Source: Robertmurraya sp047302285
GTDB taxonomy: Bacteria; Bacillota; Bacilli; Bacillales; Cytobacillaceae
DNA: 64,000 nt
Assembly (NCBI RefSeq): GCF_047302285.1
Contig: NZ_CP154845.1
Location: 1,674,001-1,738,000 of the forward strand
Reading direction: 5' to 3'
This document shows positions 34,182 through 43,154 of this stretch, in pieces; the first letter of the stretch is position 1; every line of letters begins with the position of its first letter. A program made the position numbers and the translations under genes. The notes under the pieces are model-generated. The model ran no database searches. It had not been told where the DNA came from and saw only the letters and a list, made by a program, of their open reading frames with translations.

Positions 34182-34506
34182 TAAGTAGATGCACTAGTCC
34201 GCGTCGTTCAGAGAATGAACGACTAGAAAATCGGGTGAATTGCAGGGAACTCCTTAGAGGAAAGCAAGCCACAACGTGACTGGAAACGGTGAGCGTGAAG
34301 GCTATAAAAATTGCTTTCATTGGACAATCTGCAGCCAAGCGTCATTGGGCAAAGGTAATGGCGAAGGTTCAACGACTAGAGAGTGAGTCCCAACAATAAA
34401 CTCTCATTAGCGCCCGACCCCTAACAGTTGTGAAGCTGAGGGTGATGATATAGTCTAGTCCGATTGCGTAATGCAATTAAATATCCTGAAAAGGACGGTA
34501 AATACG
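34182..34506 (+). ncRNA. Group I intron 2 in nrdJ, ORF-less
   Basis: The 325-nt insertion separates Asp273 and Trp274. P1 is perfect: exon end GCGGAT (34176-34181) pairs with GTCCGC (34197-34202) with the terminal U.G. P7 is GACTA (34374-34378) with TAGTC (34451-34455). The core stretches ACAACGTGACTGG (34271-34283), GCAGCCAAG and GATGATATAGTCT are shared with intron 1, so the two introns belong to the same subgroup and are related. P10 is short (CTA with TGG). It encodes no protein, and the last base is G. Confidence 0.92.
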
Positions 34507-36246
34507 TGGCATCCAGACATCATCGAATTCATAATTTCAAAAATGCAAAACCCAAGAATTCTTCGTTTCTTACTTGAAACTACAAATGACGAAACGATTA
34601 AACGATATGCACAAGAGAAATTAAAATTCACTCCACTAACTGAACAGGAAAAAGCAATGTATCAAGGAATCTTGAACTATAGACATATTCCTGGCCAAGG
34701 TGGATTCAGTGAAAACATTATGGCTGAAGCAGAAGAAAAGCTAACTACTGGTGGAAATTACTCCGTTCACAACCCAGAATTTTTAACAGGGGCCAATATT
34801 TCTGTATGTTTAACAAAGGAATTTATGGATGCTGTTGAAAACGATGCAGAGTATGAGCTTCGCTTCCCAGATGTAGAGCATTACAATGGACAAGAAATGA
34901 AAACTTATAATGAAGAATGGCATAATGTTGGCGATGTACGTGAATGGGAGCAAATGGGTCACAAAGTACGTGTCTATCGTAAAATTAAAGCGAAAGAGCT
35001 TTGGAACCTAATCAACATTTGTGCAACCTACTCAGCAGAGCCAGGAATTTTCTTTATTGATAATGCAAACGACATGACAAATGCGGTAAGCTATGGTCAA
35101 AAGGTCGTTGCAACAAATCCATGTGGGGAACAGCCTCTCGCGCCATTTTCAGTGTGTAACTTAGCAGCTGTTAACCTAGCTGAAATGGCTGATAAAGAAA
35201 CAAAAACAGTAAACTTTGAAAAGTTAAAGCGTACAGTTGAAGTTGGGGTACGTATGCAAGATAACGTAATTAACGCTACACCTTACTTCCTAGAAGAAAA
35301 CAAGAAACAAGCTCTAGGAGAGCGTCGCGTAGGTCTAGGTGTTATGGGATTACACGATTTACTAATCTACTGTGAAACAGAATACGGTTCTGAAAAAGGG
35401 AACGAACTTGTTGATAAAGTGTTCGAGACAATCGCGACAACTGCTTACAGAACTTCCGTTGAATTGGCGAAAGAAAAAGGAAGCTTCCCATTCTTAACTG
35501 CTGATACAAAGGAAGAAACAAATCGTCTTCGTAAGGCATTTACGGACACAGGCTTCATGAAAAAAATGCCTGAAGATATTCGTGAATCCATTCTAGAACA
35601 CGGTATCCGTAACTCGCACTTACTAACTGTTGCTCCGACGGGGTCCACTGGTACAATGGTTGGGGTATCTACTGGCCTTGAGCCTTACTTCTCCTACTCT
35701 TACTTCAGAAGTGGACGTTTAGGGAAGTTTATCGAAGTAAAAGCAGATATCGTGCAAGAATATTTAGACCGTCATCCAGAAGCGGATGAGAACAATCTGC
35801 CACAATGGTTTGTTACAGCGATGGAGCTTGCTCCTGAAGCACATGCTGATGTTCAATGTGTCATTCAACGTTGGATTGATAGTTCTATCAGTAAGACAGT
35901 TAACGCACCAAAAGGCTACAGTGTAGAACAGGTTCAACAAGTATATGAAAGACTATACCGTGGTGGTGCAAAAGGTGGAACAGTCTATGTAGACGGTTCT
36001 CGTGATTCACAAGTATTAACATTAAAAGCAGAAGAAAATAAATTTGACGAACAACTAGAGAAAAAAGAAACGCCGAAGCAACATGTTGTTCTTGTCGACA
36101 CGATCAGTGACCTTCGCTCAACAGATGTTACGATTGGTTCTGAAGTGGGCAATACTTGTCCTGTGTGCCGTAAAGGGAAAGTGAAAGAAATTGGTGGATG
36201 TAATACATGTACCAACTGCAATACTCAATTAAAGTGCGGACTGTAA
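34507..36246 (+). CDS. nrdJ: Class II ribonucleotide reductase NrdJ, exon 3 (residues 274-852)
   Basis: Exon 3 starts WHPDIIEFIISKMQNPRILRF and contains the NPCGEQPL motif with the catalytic thiyl-radical cysteine, Asn and Glu, then NLAAVNL and TVAPTGSTGTMVG. The C-terminus is a zinc-ribbon-like cysteine array (CPVCRKGK...CNTCTNCNTQLKCGL) as found in B12-dependent reductases, probably including the redox-active pair that re-reduces the active site. The frame is open upstream to 34471 by chance inside intron 2, but no ribosome site precedes it. A terminator follows at 36252. Confidence 0.94.
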   Translation, partial: WHPDIIEFIISKMQNPRILRFLLETTNDETIKRYAQEKLKFTPLTEQEKAMYQGILNYRHIPGQGGFSENIMAEAEEKLTTGGNYSVHNPEFLTGANISVCLTKEFMDAVENDAEYELRFPDVEHYNGQEMKTYNEEWHNVGDVREWEQMGHKVRVYRKIKAKELWNLINICATYSAEPGIFFIDNANDMTNAVSYGQKVVATNPCGEQPLAPFSVCNLAAVNLAEMADKETKTVNFEKLKRTVEVGVRMQDNVINATPYFLEENKKQALGERRVGLGVMGLHDLLIYCETEYGSEKGNELVDKVFETIATTAYRTSVELAKEKGSFPFLTADTKEETNRLRKAFTDTGFMKKMPEDIRESILEHGIRNSHLLTVAPTGSTGTMVGVSTGLEPYFSYSYFRSGRLGKFIEVKADIVQEYLDRHPEADENNLPQWFVTAMELAPEAHADVQCVIQRWIDSSISKTVNAPKGYSVEQVQQVYERLYRGGAKGGTVYVDGSRDSQVLTLKAEENKFDEQLEKKETPKQHVVLVDTISDLRSTDVTIGSEVGNTCPVCRKGKVKEIGGCNTCTNCNTQLKCGL

Positions 36247-36251
36247 TTCCT

Positions 36252-36283
36252 TAAAGAGGTTGGAGAAATCCATCCTCTTTTTT
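36252..36283 (+). terminator. nrdJ terminator
   Basis: AAAGAGGTTGG pairs with CCATCCTCTTT (one mismatch) followed by T residues. Confidence 0.75.
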
Positions 36284-36471
36284 CATGTCCACTGTACTAT
36301 TTTCGTATGCTCCTGATTATTTATGTAAAAAGCGTATTTCTAAAAAAATGACTATAGTCGTCAGGTTAGCTTTTAAAGGCGTAGCAACTTTAACTAATCG
36401 CCCATAACAAATACGTCGAACTCCAACATGGCCTACAACGAAGAAGCGAAAAACATCTAAGGAGTGACTTT

Positions 36472-37356
36472 ATGTATATAGATGGAGTTTTTTCCGGTGG
36501 AGGGATCAAAGGTTTTGCCTTAATCGGTGCCTACCAGGCCATTGAGGAGAGAGGATTAAAGTTTAAACGGGTTGCTGGGACAAGTGCTGGCTCTATTGTT
36601 GCTGCTTTAATTGCTGCTAACTATACGAGTGAAGAGGTTTATCAGATTATAGATGAAATGGATTTAGAGGATTTTTTAGATCAGAGAAATACATTTATCC
36701 CGACGAAGGTCGCAAAATGGTTATTGTTATATTGGAGAATGGGGCTTTATAAAGGGAATAAATTAGAGGAATGGCTTGAAATGAAGTTAGCTGCACGAGG
36801 AATTCGAACGTTTGCAGATTTACCACCACAAACCTTGAGGGTAATTGCTTCTGATTTAACAAATGGGCGCTTAATGATCCTTCCTGATGACTTACATAAA
36901 TACGGACTTAATCCTAATGCTTTTTCGGTAGCGAAAGCGATTCGGATGAGTTGTAGTCTCCCTTATTTTTTCGAGCCAGTAAAACTTAAGAATAGCCTTT
37001 CTCCAAGTATTATCGTCGACGGTGGGGTATTAAGCAATTTTCCGATGTGGCTATTTGATAAGGAGAATGTGAAAAAGGTACGTCCTGTATTGGGGATAAA
37101 ATTGAGTCATCATCTGAATGAACTTCCAAAAAATGAAATTAACAATGCTATTAATTTATTTGAAGCGCTATTTGAGACGATGAAGGATGCTCATGATTCT
37201 CGTTACATTTCTCGTAAGCATGAGAAAAACATTATTTTCATCCCAACTGAAGGAGTATTAACGACAGATTTTAACTTAAGTCCAGAAAGAAAGAAATTAT
37301 TATTTGAACTAGGATACAATCGCACCAATAAATTTCTCAAACATTGGTCCTATTAA
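36472..37356 (+). CDS. yqhO: Patatin-like phospholipase YqhO
   Basis: The 294-residue protein has the patatin signature: oxyanion hole GGGIKGFALIGA, nucleophile elbow GTSAG (Ser-Asp dyad type) and the catalytic Asp in VDGGVLSNFP. Patatin enzymes hydrolyse acyl-lipid esters; the physiological substrate of YqhO is unknown. AAGGAGTG precedes the ATG by 8 nt. It is cytoplasmic with no membrane segment. Confidence 0.92.
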   Translation: MYIDGVFSGGGIKGFALIGAYQAIEERGLKFKRVAGTSAGSIVAALIAANYTSEEVYQIIDEMDLEDFLDQRNTFIPTKVAKWLLLYWRMGLYKGNKLEEWLEMKLAARGIRTFADLPPQTLRVIASDLTNGRLMILPDDLHKYGLNPNAFSVAKAIRMSCSLPYFFEPVKLKNSLSPSIIVDGGVLSNFPMWLFDKENVKKVRPVLGIKLSHHLNELPKNEINNAINLFEALFETMKDAHDSRYISRKHEKNIIFIPTEGVLTTDFNLSPERKKLLFELGYNRTNKFLKHWSY

Positions 37357-37393
37357 AAAAACGAACCTTCTAATAGGAGGCTCGTTTTTTCTT
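37355..37393. terminator. Bidirectional terminator between yqhO and yqhP
   Basis: AAAAAACGAACCTTC pairs with GAGGCTCGTTTTTT around TAATAG; it overlaps the 3' end of the convergent yqhP gene. Confidence 0.8.
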
Positions 37394-37750
37394 TTTCCCT
37401 TTTCTTCCCTCAATTACGGTTAAATGGGTTGCGGATTTTGGTTTAGTTGATGTTCTTTTAAAGCTACTTACGTTTCCAGAAATGGTTTTAGAAGAAGGCT
37501 TACGTGTATCCTTTTGTTGTAATCGTTTCTTTGACCGTTTAGCAGCCTTTTTAAAAGCGTGTTGCTCACGTTTCTGTGGGCCTGCACCATAGAAGCGGCG
37601 AACTAAAAAGAAAATACCGAATCCAATGATCAGAAATACGAAAATATTGGTCAAAAATGATGTAGGACTAGCGATAAAACGACTAACGATCCCAATGATT
37701 GCAAGTACAATTAAACCTGCTACAAAATAAAAAGAAGCCTGATTTTTCAA
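37370..37750 (-). CDS. yqhP: YqhP-like membrane protein
   Basis: A 126-residue protein with two N-terminal membrane segments (FYFVAGLIVLAIIGIVS and IFVFLIIGFGIFFLV) and a long, very basic C-terminus rich in Lys and Arg. TTG at 37750 is chosen because GGGAGGTGG lies 5-8 nt upstream; the longer ATG frame at 37807 has that site inside. The gene order next to yqhO supports the name. Function unknown; the basic tail could contact nucleic acid or acidic lipids. Confidence 0.78.
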   Translation of the reverse strand: MKNQASFYFVAGLIVLAIIGIVSRFIASPTSFLTNIFVFLIIGFGIFFLVRRFYGAGPQKREQHAFKKAAKRSKKRLQQKDTRKPSSKTISGNVSSFKRTSTKPKSATHLTVIEGRKGKKKKRASY

Positions 37751-38108
37751 GAAAGCCACCTCCCTACAAGCATAATTAGCATAAATTTCTAATTTTAAAC
37801 CATTCAAAATAAATTTCTATGAATAATTTTGTGAACGTCAACATAAAGAGTTTATTCAATTTAGCCATAAGTATGAAAGGATGACGATTTAAAGGTATAT
37901 CCATATTCTATGCACTTCAATGAAAGTTGGCGAGCTATTTTGAAAATTATGAAATAAATAGATGTTATTAATACTTATTATAATTTATTCTACTAGAAAA
38001 TCAATAAAACCTCCATGATCAAGTATTATTTCTTGATAAATGATAAAAAAAGAAATCAATGAAAAGGAATGCTCTTGCTAGGACATAATACAAATGGAGG
38101 TGGATGGA
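37751..38108. other. 358-bp AT-rich divergent spacer before yqhR
   Basis: No ORF with a ribosome site is seen. A small inverted repeat (ATCAAG..CTTGAT around 38018-38037) and a TATAAT-like hexamer occur, but neither forms a convincing promoter or terminator. In B. subtilis yqhQ lies near here; no trace of it is visible. Confidence 0.45.
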
Positions 38109-38624
38109 ATGAAAGGAAGTCCGAAATTAGAACAAAACAAAAAAGAAGAACCAATGTCAATGATGACAATGGTCGTCTTAACAGGTTTGGTAGGGGGAAT
38201 TTTATGGAGTAGCTTTGGGTACTTACTATATGTATTTCATTTCACTAATGTCCATCCAAATGTCATTTTAGAACCGTGGGCATTAGGAGAATGGAAAAAA
38301 CAATGGCTAGGAACGGTGATTTCGATCGTCGTGATTGGCGTTATTTCAATAGGAGTTGCATTAATCTACTATGCAGTCTTAAAAAAAGCAACGAGTATTC
38401 TTGTTGGAATCGGTTACGGCATTGCTCTATTTCTACTCGTCTTCTTCGTGTTAAATCCTATTTTTCCAGGAATTGAGCCGATTGGGGAGCTTAAAAGAAA
38501 TACGATTATTACATCTGTCTGCCTATATGTCCTTTACGGAATATTTATAGGCTACTCTATATCGTATGAATTTGACGAACTACAATTACGTAAAAAACAG
38601 GAAGCTGAAGAAGTTCCTTCCTAA
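38109..38624 (+). CDS. yqhR: YqhR family membrane protein
   Basis: The 171-residue protein has four predicted membrane segments and the family pattern GGILWSSFGYLLYVFHFTNVHPNVILEPW. ATG at 38109 is chosen because GGAGGTGG lies about 6 nt upstream; the ATG at 38094 would place that site inside the gene. Function is unknown; in B. subtilis the gene is linked to forespore expression. Confidence 0.85.
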   Translation: MKGSPKLEQNKKEEPMSMMTMVVLTGLVGGILWSSFGYLLYVFHFTNVHPNVILEPWALGEWKKQWLGTVISIVVIGVISIGVALIYYAVLKKATSILVGIGYGIALFLLVFFVLNPIFPGIEPIGELKRNTIITSVCLYVLYGIFIGYSISYEFDELQLRKKQEAEEVPS

Positions 38625-38638
38625 AGAGGACATCTTCA

Positions 38639-38675
38639 GCTCGTTCTGCAATAATCTCTCTTTCGAACGAGCGGT
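38639..38675 (+). terminator. Possible weak terminator after yqhR
   Basis: GCTCGTTC (38639-38646) pairs with GAACGAGC (38665-38672), but only a short T-run (GGTTT) follows. Confidence 0.35.
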
Positions 38676-38772
38676 TTGCATGTTGCTGGAAAAAACAATA
38701 TGATAGAATATTCTTGTTAAGTATTTTTTTCACTATTCTTACATAGTGGAAAGTAAAAGGAGAGGGAGAAAA

Positions 38773-39834
38773 GTGGATAAATTACAAAAAGTAAGAGATA
38801 GTTTTGAAAAGCTTGGCATCGATGGCTTACTCATAACAAGTGCTTACAATCGACGTTATATTTCTAATTTTACAGGTACAAGTGGTGTAGTGTTAATTAG
38901 TAAAAGTGAGGCGAAGTTTATTACTGACTTTCGCTATGTTGAGCAAGCTGCAAAACAATGTGAAGGCTTTGATATTGTCAAGCATACGGGACCAATTCCG
39001 GAAGAGGTTGCACAGCAAGTGAAAACTCTTGGCATTAACCGACTTGGTTTTGAGCAGGAACATCTTACATATTCCAGCTTCAAAAACTATGAAGAAGCTG
39101 TAAGTGCAGAACTTGTACCTGTATCAGGTGTAATTGAAAAAATTCGCTTGATTAAGACTGATGCAGAGATTAAGATATTAAAGGAAGCAGCAGAAATAGC
39201 TGATGCTGCATATAAACATATATTAGAATTCATTCGAGCAGGCATATCGGAGTTAGATGTTTCGAATGAATTAGAGTTCTTTATGAGAAAAGCTGGTGCC
39301 ACCTCTTCTTCCTTTGACATTATCGTAGCTTCAGGGCACCGTTCAGCACTTCCACATGGAGTGGCGTCAGATAAAATCATAGAAAAGGGCGATTTCGTTA
39401 CCTTAGATTTTGGAGCATATTATAAAGGCTATGTTTCTGATATTACGAGAACTTTAGCTGTAGGTGAACCGGATGCAAAACTGAAGGAAATTTACCAAGT
39501 CGTGTTTGATGCCCAGCAAATGGGAATGGATGGAATTAAACCAGGAATGACCGGAAAAGAAGCCGATGCCTTAACAAGAGATTATATTTCTTCCAAAGGA
39601 TACGGAGAATATTTTGGACATTCAACAGGACATGGTATTGGGCTTGAGGTTCATGAAGGACCTGCTCTTTCCTTCAAATCTGATCTCAAATTGGAGCCAG
39701 GAATGGTTGTAACAGTTGAGCCAGGAATATACATACCGGGACTTGGCGGAGTACGTATTGAAGATGATACAGTGATCACTGAAAAAGGAAATGAGTCATT
39801 GACTCATTCAACAAAAGAACTCATTATATTATAG
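38773..39834 (+). CDS. yqhT: Xaa-Pro aminopeptidase family protein
   Basis: The M24B metallopeptidase (353 residues) removes N-terminal residues preceding proline. The five metal ligands are visible: two Asp in TLDFGAYYKGYVSDITRT, His in HSTGHGIGLEVHEGP, and two Glu in TVEPGIYIPGLGGVRIEDD. The N-terminal creatinase-like domain covers about residues 1-125. GTG at 38773 follows the repeated GGAG sites; the frame upstream from 38746 contains them. It precedes efp, as in other Bacillus. Confidence 0.93.
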   Translation: MDKLQKVRDSFEKLGIDGLLITSAYNRRYISNFTGTSGVVLISKSEAKFITDFRYVEQAAKQCEGFDIVKHTGPIPEEVAQQVKTLGINRLGFEQEHLTYSSFKNYEEAVSAELVPVSGVIEKIRLIKTDAEIKILKEAAEIADAAYKHILEFIRAGISELDVSNELEFFMRKAGATSSSFDIIVASGHRSALPHGVASDKIIEKGDFVTLDFGAYYKGYVSDITRTLAVGEPDAKLKEIYQVVFDAQQMGMDGIKPGMTGKEADALTRDYISSKGYGEYFGHSTGHGIGLEVHEGPALSFKSDLKLEPGMVVTVEPGIYIPGLGGVRIEDDTVITEKGNESLTHSTKELIIL

Positions 39835-39925
39835 AATTATGTAGTCAGTTTTTATGATGTTTTGGATAATGACTCCATGCTTCCAATTTATATTTTTATC
39901 ACATTACCTTTGGGAGGATTTTTAG

Positions 39926-40483
39926 ATGATTTCTGTTAACGATTTCCGTACAGGCTTAACGATTGAAGTAGATGGAGGTCTATGGCGTGTAATGGACTTC
40001 CAACACGTAAAGCCAGGAAAAGGAGCTGCGTTTGTACGCTCTAAGCTACGTAATTTACGTACTGGTGCGGTACAAGAAAAAACATTCCGCGCTGGTGAAA
40101 AAGTAGCAAAAGCACAAATTGATAACCGCAAAATGCAGTATTTATATGCAAATGGTGATCAACATGTATTTATGGATAATGAATCCTATGATCAAATCGA
40201 ATTACCGGCAACTGCGATTGAATATGAATTGAAATTTTTGAAAGAAAATATGGAAGTTCATATCATGATGTTCCAAGGAGAAACACTTGGAATCGAGCTA
40301 CCAAATACGGTTGTATTAGAAGTAACGGAAACAGAGCCTGGAATTAAAGGCGATACAGCTTCAGGTGGTACAAAGCCGGCTACACTTGAAACGGGGTTAA
40401 TCGTTCAAGTACCATTCTTTGTCAATGAAGGCGATCGCTTAATCATTAATACATCTGAAGGATCTTATGTTTCACGTGCTTAA
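39926..40483 (+). CDS. efp: Translation elongation factor P
   Basis: EF-P (185 residues) binds the ribosome between the P and E sites and relieves stalling at polyproline. The loop HVKPGKGAAFVR with Lys32 is the site modified in Bacillus EF-P. Three beta-barrel domains are expected, with the C-terminal signature SGGTKPATLETGLIVQVPFF. GGGAGG precedes the ATG. Its neighbour yqhT encodes a proline-specific peptidase. A perfect terminator follows. Confidence 0.97.
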   Translation: MISVNDFRTGLTIEVDGGLWRVMDFQHVKPGKGAAFVRSKLRNLRTGAVQEKTFRAGEKVAKAQIDNRKMQYLYANGDQHVFMDNESYDQIELPATAIEYELKFLKENMEVHIMMFQGETLGIELPNTVVLEVTETEPGIKGDTASGGTKPATLETGLIVQVPFFVNEGDRLIINTSEGSYVSRA

Positions 40484-40492
40484 TAAAATGTA

Positions 40493-40530
40493 AAAAATCC
40501 CCAGAGGACGATTCCACTGGGGATTTTTTT
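40493..40530 (+). terminator. efp terminator
   Basis: AAAAATCCCCAG pairs with CTGGGGATTTTT, followed by more T. Confidence 0.9.
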
Positions 40531-40758
40531 GTTTTCGCTGTTTTCGTAATGATTGTGGTTTTTTCGTAAATGTCCACATTTTTTTCTCCGAAAAAAATCT
40601 GAGGCCGACATTTACCCCTCAAATGGGGTTTTAGAACACACATTATTTTTGCGCGGCACTTTTCGCTTACTTGATACTAATTTAACGAGTAATAATAGGG
40701 CTTTATTCTCCTATCTATGACTAAATAGCAACAATGTTTGCGAAAAGAGCCTTTGTTT

Positions 40759-41424
40759 TTAAACGGTAGTAAATATCGCACTTACGACTGCTCTGAGATC
40801 TTGTGTGCCAGGCTCGATTTCAGTGGAAGCCGCCTTGACCATTTGCACTTCATATAAAGGAGCGGGTGCTCTTACTGCCGTTTTTTCTTCTGTGATATTT
40901 TTCGGTGTCGGAACGATGTTTATATTCAACGTGTTGGCGATCGTTTGTGCCTTCTGGATGGCATCCTCCACCGCTTTTCTTAAAGCGATTTGGTATACTT
41001 CCGAAGGGTTCGAGACTTGAAAAGAAATATTCGAGACCCGATTCGCCCCATGCTCCACCGCTGTATCCACTACAAGGCCAACGTTTCCAATCTCACTTAC
41101 CGTGATCTGTAACAAATGTTCGACTCGATACCCTCTAAAAACTTGCTTCCCATCTACATAATCATACATCGGATAAATCGTAAAATTGTCTGTTTGAATT
41201 TGTTCTGCCGATATTCCGATCTGGTGTAAAGCGTCAATAATTGCTGAGATTTTTTCGGCGTTCTCAGATTGAGCCTTTCTTAATTCTTTATCTTCGATTT
41301 CAACTCCTAATTTTATGCTCGCTCTGTCTGGTTGAACCGTAACACTACCTTCTCCAATGACCTTGATTTCATTTTCATGCATCTTTCTTTGGGTTCCTTG
41401 ATAATATGGCTGTTGGTAATACAT
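40759..41424 (-). CDS. SIMPL-domain (DUF541) protein
   Basis: The 221-residue protein carries a SIMPL domain: KVIGEGSVTVQPDRASIKLGVEIE near the start, then GYRVEHLLQITV and YQIALRKAVEDAIQKAQTIANTLNI near the end. Members are often envelope-associated, but no signal peptide is seen here, so it is probably cytoplasmic or exported otherwise. Function is unclear. ATG at 41424 follows GGAGGGAG, while the frame start at 41442 does not. It sits where B. subtilis has yqhV, divergent from spoIIIAA. Confidence 0.85.
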   Translation of the reverse strand: MYYQQPYYQGTQRKMHENEIKVIGEGSVTVQPDRASIKLGVEIEDKELRKAQSENAEKISAIIDALHQIGISAEQIQTDNFTIYPMYDYVDGKQVFRGYRVEHLLQITVSEIGNVGLVVDTAVEHGANRVSNISFQVSNPSEVYQIALRKAVEDAIQKAQTIANTLNINIVPTPKNITEEKTAVRAPAPLYEVQMVKAASTEIEPGTQDLRAVVSAIFTTV

Positions 41425-41526
41425 CTTCTCCCTCCACCCCATTTTGTCTCTCTATTTATTAATGTTACATCTTATGTTCCATTCGTAAAAATATTTTCTC
41501 TTAAAAAAGTGATTATTCCGAACGTA

Positions 41527-41555
41527 GTCATAAAGTGTCCAAGCAGGCATACATT
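41527..41555 (+). promoter_or_regulatory. Sigma-E promoter of the spoIIIA operon
   Basis: GTCATAAA (41527-41534), a 13-bp spacer and CATACATT (41548-41555) match the sigma-E pattern (GKCATATT, 13-15 bp, CATACAMT). The first spoIIIA gene starts about 48 bp downstream, as expected for this mother-cell operon. Confidence 0.8.
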
Positions 41556-41602
41556 TTTAATAGGTTCATCTTACAGGCCATGACGAAATAGGAGGAATTG
41601 CT

Positions 41603-42520
41603 TTGGAACAAGTTTTAAAAATGCTCCCAGTCAATATTGCCCATCAAATCGAACTCCTTCCTCCTTATCAAGTAAGCGAAATGGAAGAGATAAGAATTCG
41701 CATTAACAGACCAATTGAAATTGCGGTGAAAGGAAATCCTCACTTTCTACCTTATGTTGTCAAGGCAGAAGACGCGATTCATCTTTTAAATAAAATTAGC
41801 CATTTTTCCATTTATACGATGGAAGAAGAATTAAAAAGAGGCTACGTAACGATAGCTGGCGGACATCGAATTGGTTTAGCTGGGAAGGTCATTTTAGAGA
41901 ATGATTCAGTAAAAGCGATTCGAGACATTTCCTCTTTTAATATCCGCATTGCGAGAGAAAAAATTGGGATAGCGGATGGACTAGCCTCATATATATATGA
42001 CAATGGCTGGCAACATACGATGATCATTGGACCTCCGCAAACGGGAAAGACGACGCTTCTCCGTGATTTTGCTCGCATTATTTCTGGTGGGAATCGTACT
42101 TATGCCCCTTTAAAAGTAGGTGTGGTCGATGAACGTTCTGAAATTACAGGAAGTGTAAAGGGAATTCCACAGTTAACCTTTGGACCACGTATCGATGTAC
42201 TAGATGCCTGTCCGAAGGCTGAAGGGATGATGATGATGATCCGTTCGATGAGTCCAGATATCCTTATTGTCGATGAAATTGGAAGAAAAGAGGATTGTGA
42301 AGCGATTTTAGAGGCGATTCACGCAGGGATTAAGCTTTTCACGACAACCCATGGGGTCTCACTTGAAGAAGTGAAAAATCGACCCACACTGAAACCGCTC
42401 ATAGAAATGGGAATCTTTCAACGATTTATTGAATTAAGCCGTCTCGAAGGACCTGGAACGATTTCTTCCATCAAGAATGGAAACGGTTCAGACATTGTTG
42501 AAAAAGTGAGAGTGACCTAA
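41603..42520 (+). CDS. spoIIIAA: Stage III sporulation ATPase SpoIIIAA
   Basis: The 305-residue AAA-type secretion ATPase has Walker A GPPQTGKTTLLRD and Walker B DILIVDEIGR. It is thought to power or assemble the SpoIIIA-SpoIIQ channel linking mother cell and forespore. The TTG start has AGGAGG 7 nt upstream. First gene of spoIIIAA-AH, immediately behind the sigma-E promoter. It abuts spoIIIAB. Confidence 0.95.
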   Translation: MEQVLKMLPVNIAHQIELLPPYQVSEMEEIRIRINRPIEIAVKGNPHFLPYVVKAEDAIHLLNKISHFSIYTMEEELKRGYVTIAGGHRIGLAGKVILENDSVKAIRDISSFNIRIAREKIGIADGLASYIYDNGWQHTMIIGPPQTGKTTLLRDFARIISGGNRTYAPLKVGVVDERSEITGSVKGIPQLTFGPRIDVLDACPKAEGMMMMIRSMSPDILIVDEIGRKEDCEAILEAIHAGIKLFTTTHGVSLEEVKNRPTLKPLIEMGIFQRFIELSRLEGPGTISSIKNGNGSDIVEKVRVT

Positions 42521-43036
42521 ATGATGAAAATGATAGGAGCCATTGTCATTATCGTTGCGACAACATGGACGGGCTTTGAAGCATCACGCCATTTAAATGA
42601 GAGACCAAGACAGCTTCGATTGCTTAAATCTGCCCTGCAATCATTAGAAGCAGAAATTATGTATGGACATACTCCATTACATGAGGCATCGAGAAGAATT
42701 GCTGCCCAGATGAATAAACCATTATCCTTTTTTTTCGAAACATTTGCGAAAAAGCTTACCAATACAGAAACAACCGTCAGAGATGCATGGGAAGAGAGTT
42801 TAAAAGAAATTTGGAAATTGACGGCTCTGAAACAAGGGGAATTTGAAATCATGAAGCAATTTGGCGAAACATTAGGAAGGCATGATCGGGCTTCCCAACA
42901 AAAGCAAATTCAGCTCACATTAACTCACCTAGAACGTGAGGAACTAGATGCCTATGATAGACAAGCAAAATACGAAAAAATGGTCAAAAGCCTCGGCTTT
43001 TTATCCGGTCTATTACTAGTCATCTTATTAATTTAA
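42521..43036 (+). CDS. spoIIIAB: Stage III sporulation protein SpoIIIAB
   Basis: A 171-residue protein with one membrane segment at each end (IGAIVIIVATTWTGFEA and LGFLSGLLLVILLI) and a helical middle, similar to GspF-like inner-membrane components. It begins one base after the spoIIIAA stop codon. Confidence 0.93.
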   Translation: MMKMIGAIVIIVATTWTGFEASRHLNERPRQLRLLKSALQSLEAEIMYGHTPLHEASRRIAAQMNKPLSFFFETFAKKLTNTETTVRDAWEESLKEIWKLTALKQGEFEIMKQFGETLGRHDRASQQKQIQLTLTHLEREELDAYDRQAKYEKMVKSLGFLSGLLLVILLI

Positions 43037-43154
43037 TAATATTCATCGCAGAGTGATGTGCGATAAGAGAATATTTAATATTTGCGTACTCTCGTTTTCA
43101 TAATGTGACATCCATTGTGAAACGATTTACCTGAGCACTTAGGGAGGAAAACAC

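Noticed and set aside
34471..34506. A separate gene starting at 34471 for the C-terminal part of NrdJ
   Set aside because: The first 12 codons lie in intron 2, have no ribosome site and do not match the family; the frame is open by chance.
33002..34506. An intein in NrdJ
   Set aside because: The host frame stops immediately at the insertion, and RNA pairings P1, P7 and P10 fit a group I intron; no intein splicing blocks are present.
36350..36359. Palindrome GACTATAGTC before yqhO
   Set aside because: It is short and overlaps a TATAGT promoter-like hexamer; no further support as an operator.
40530..40758. Possible small RNA or second terminator after efp
   Set aside because: Only a 5-bp ACCCC/GGGGT stem is present, and efp already has a strong terminator.
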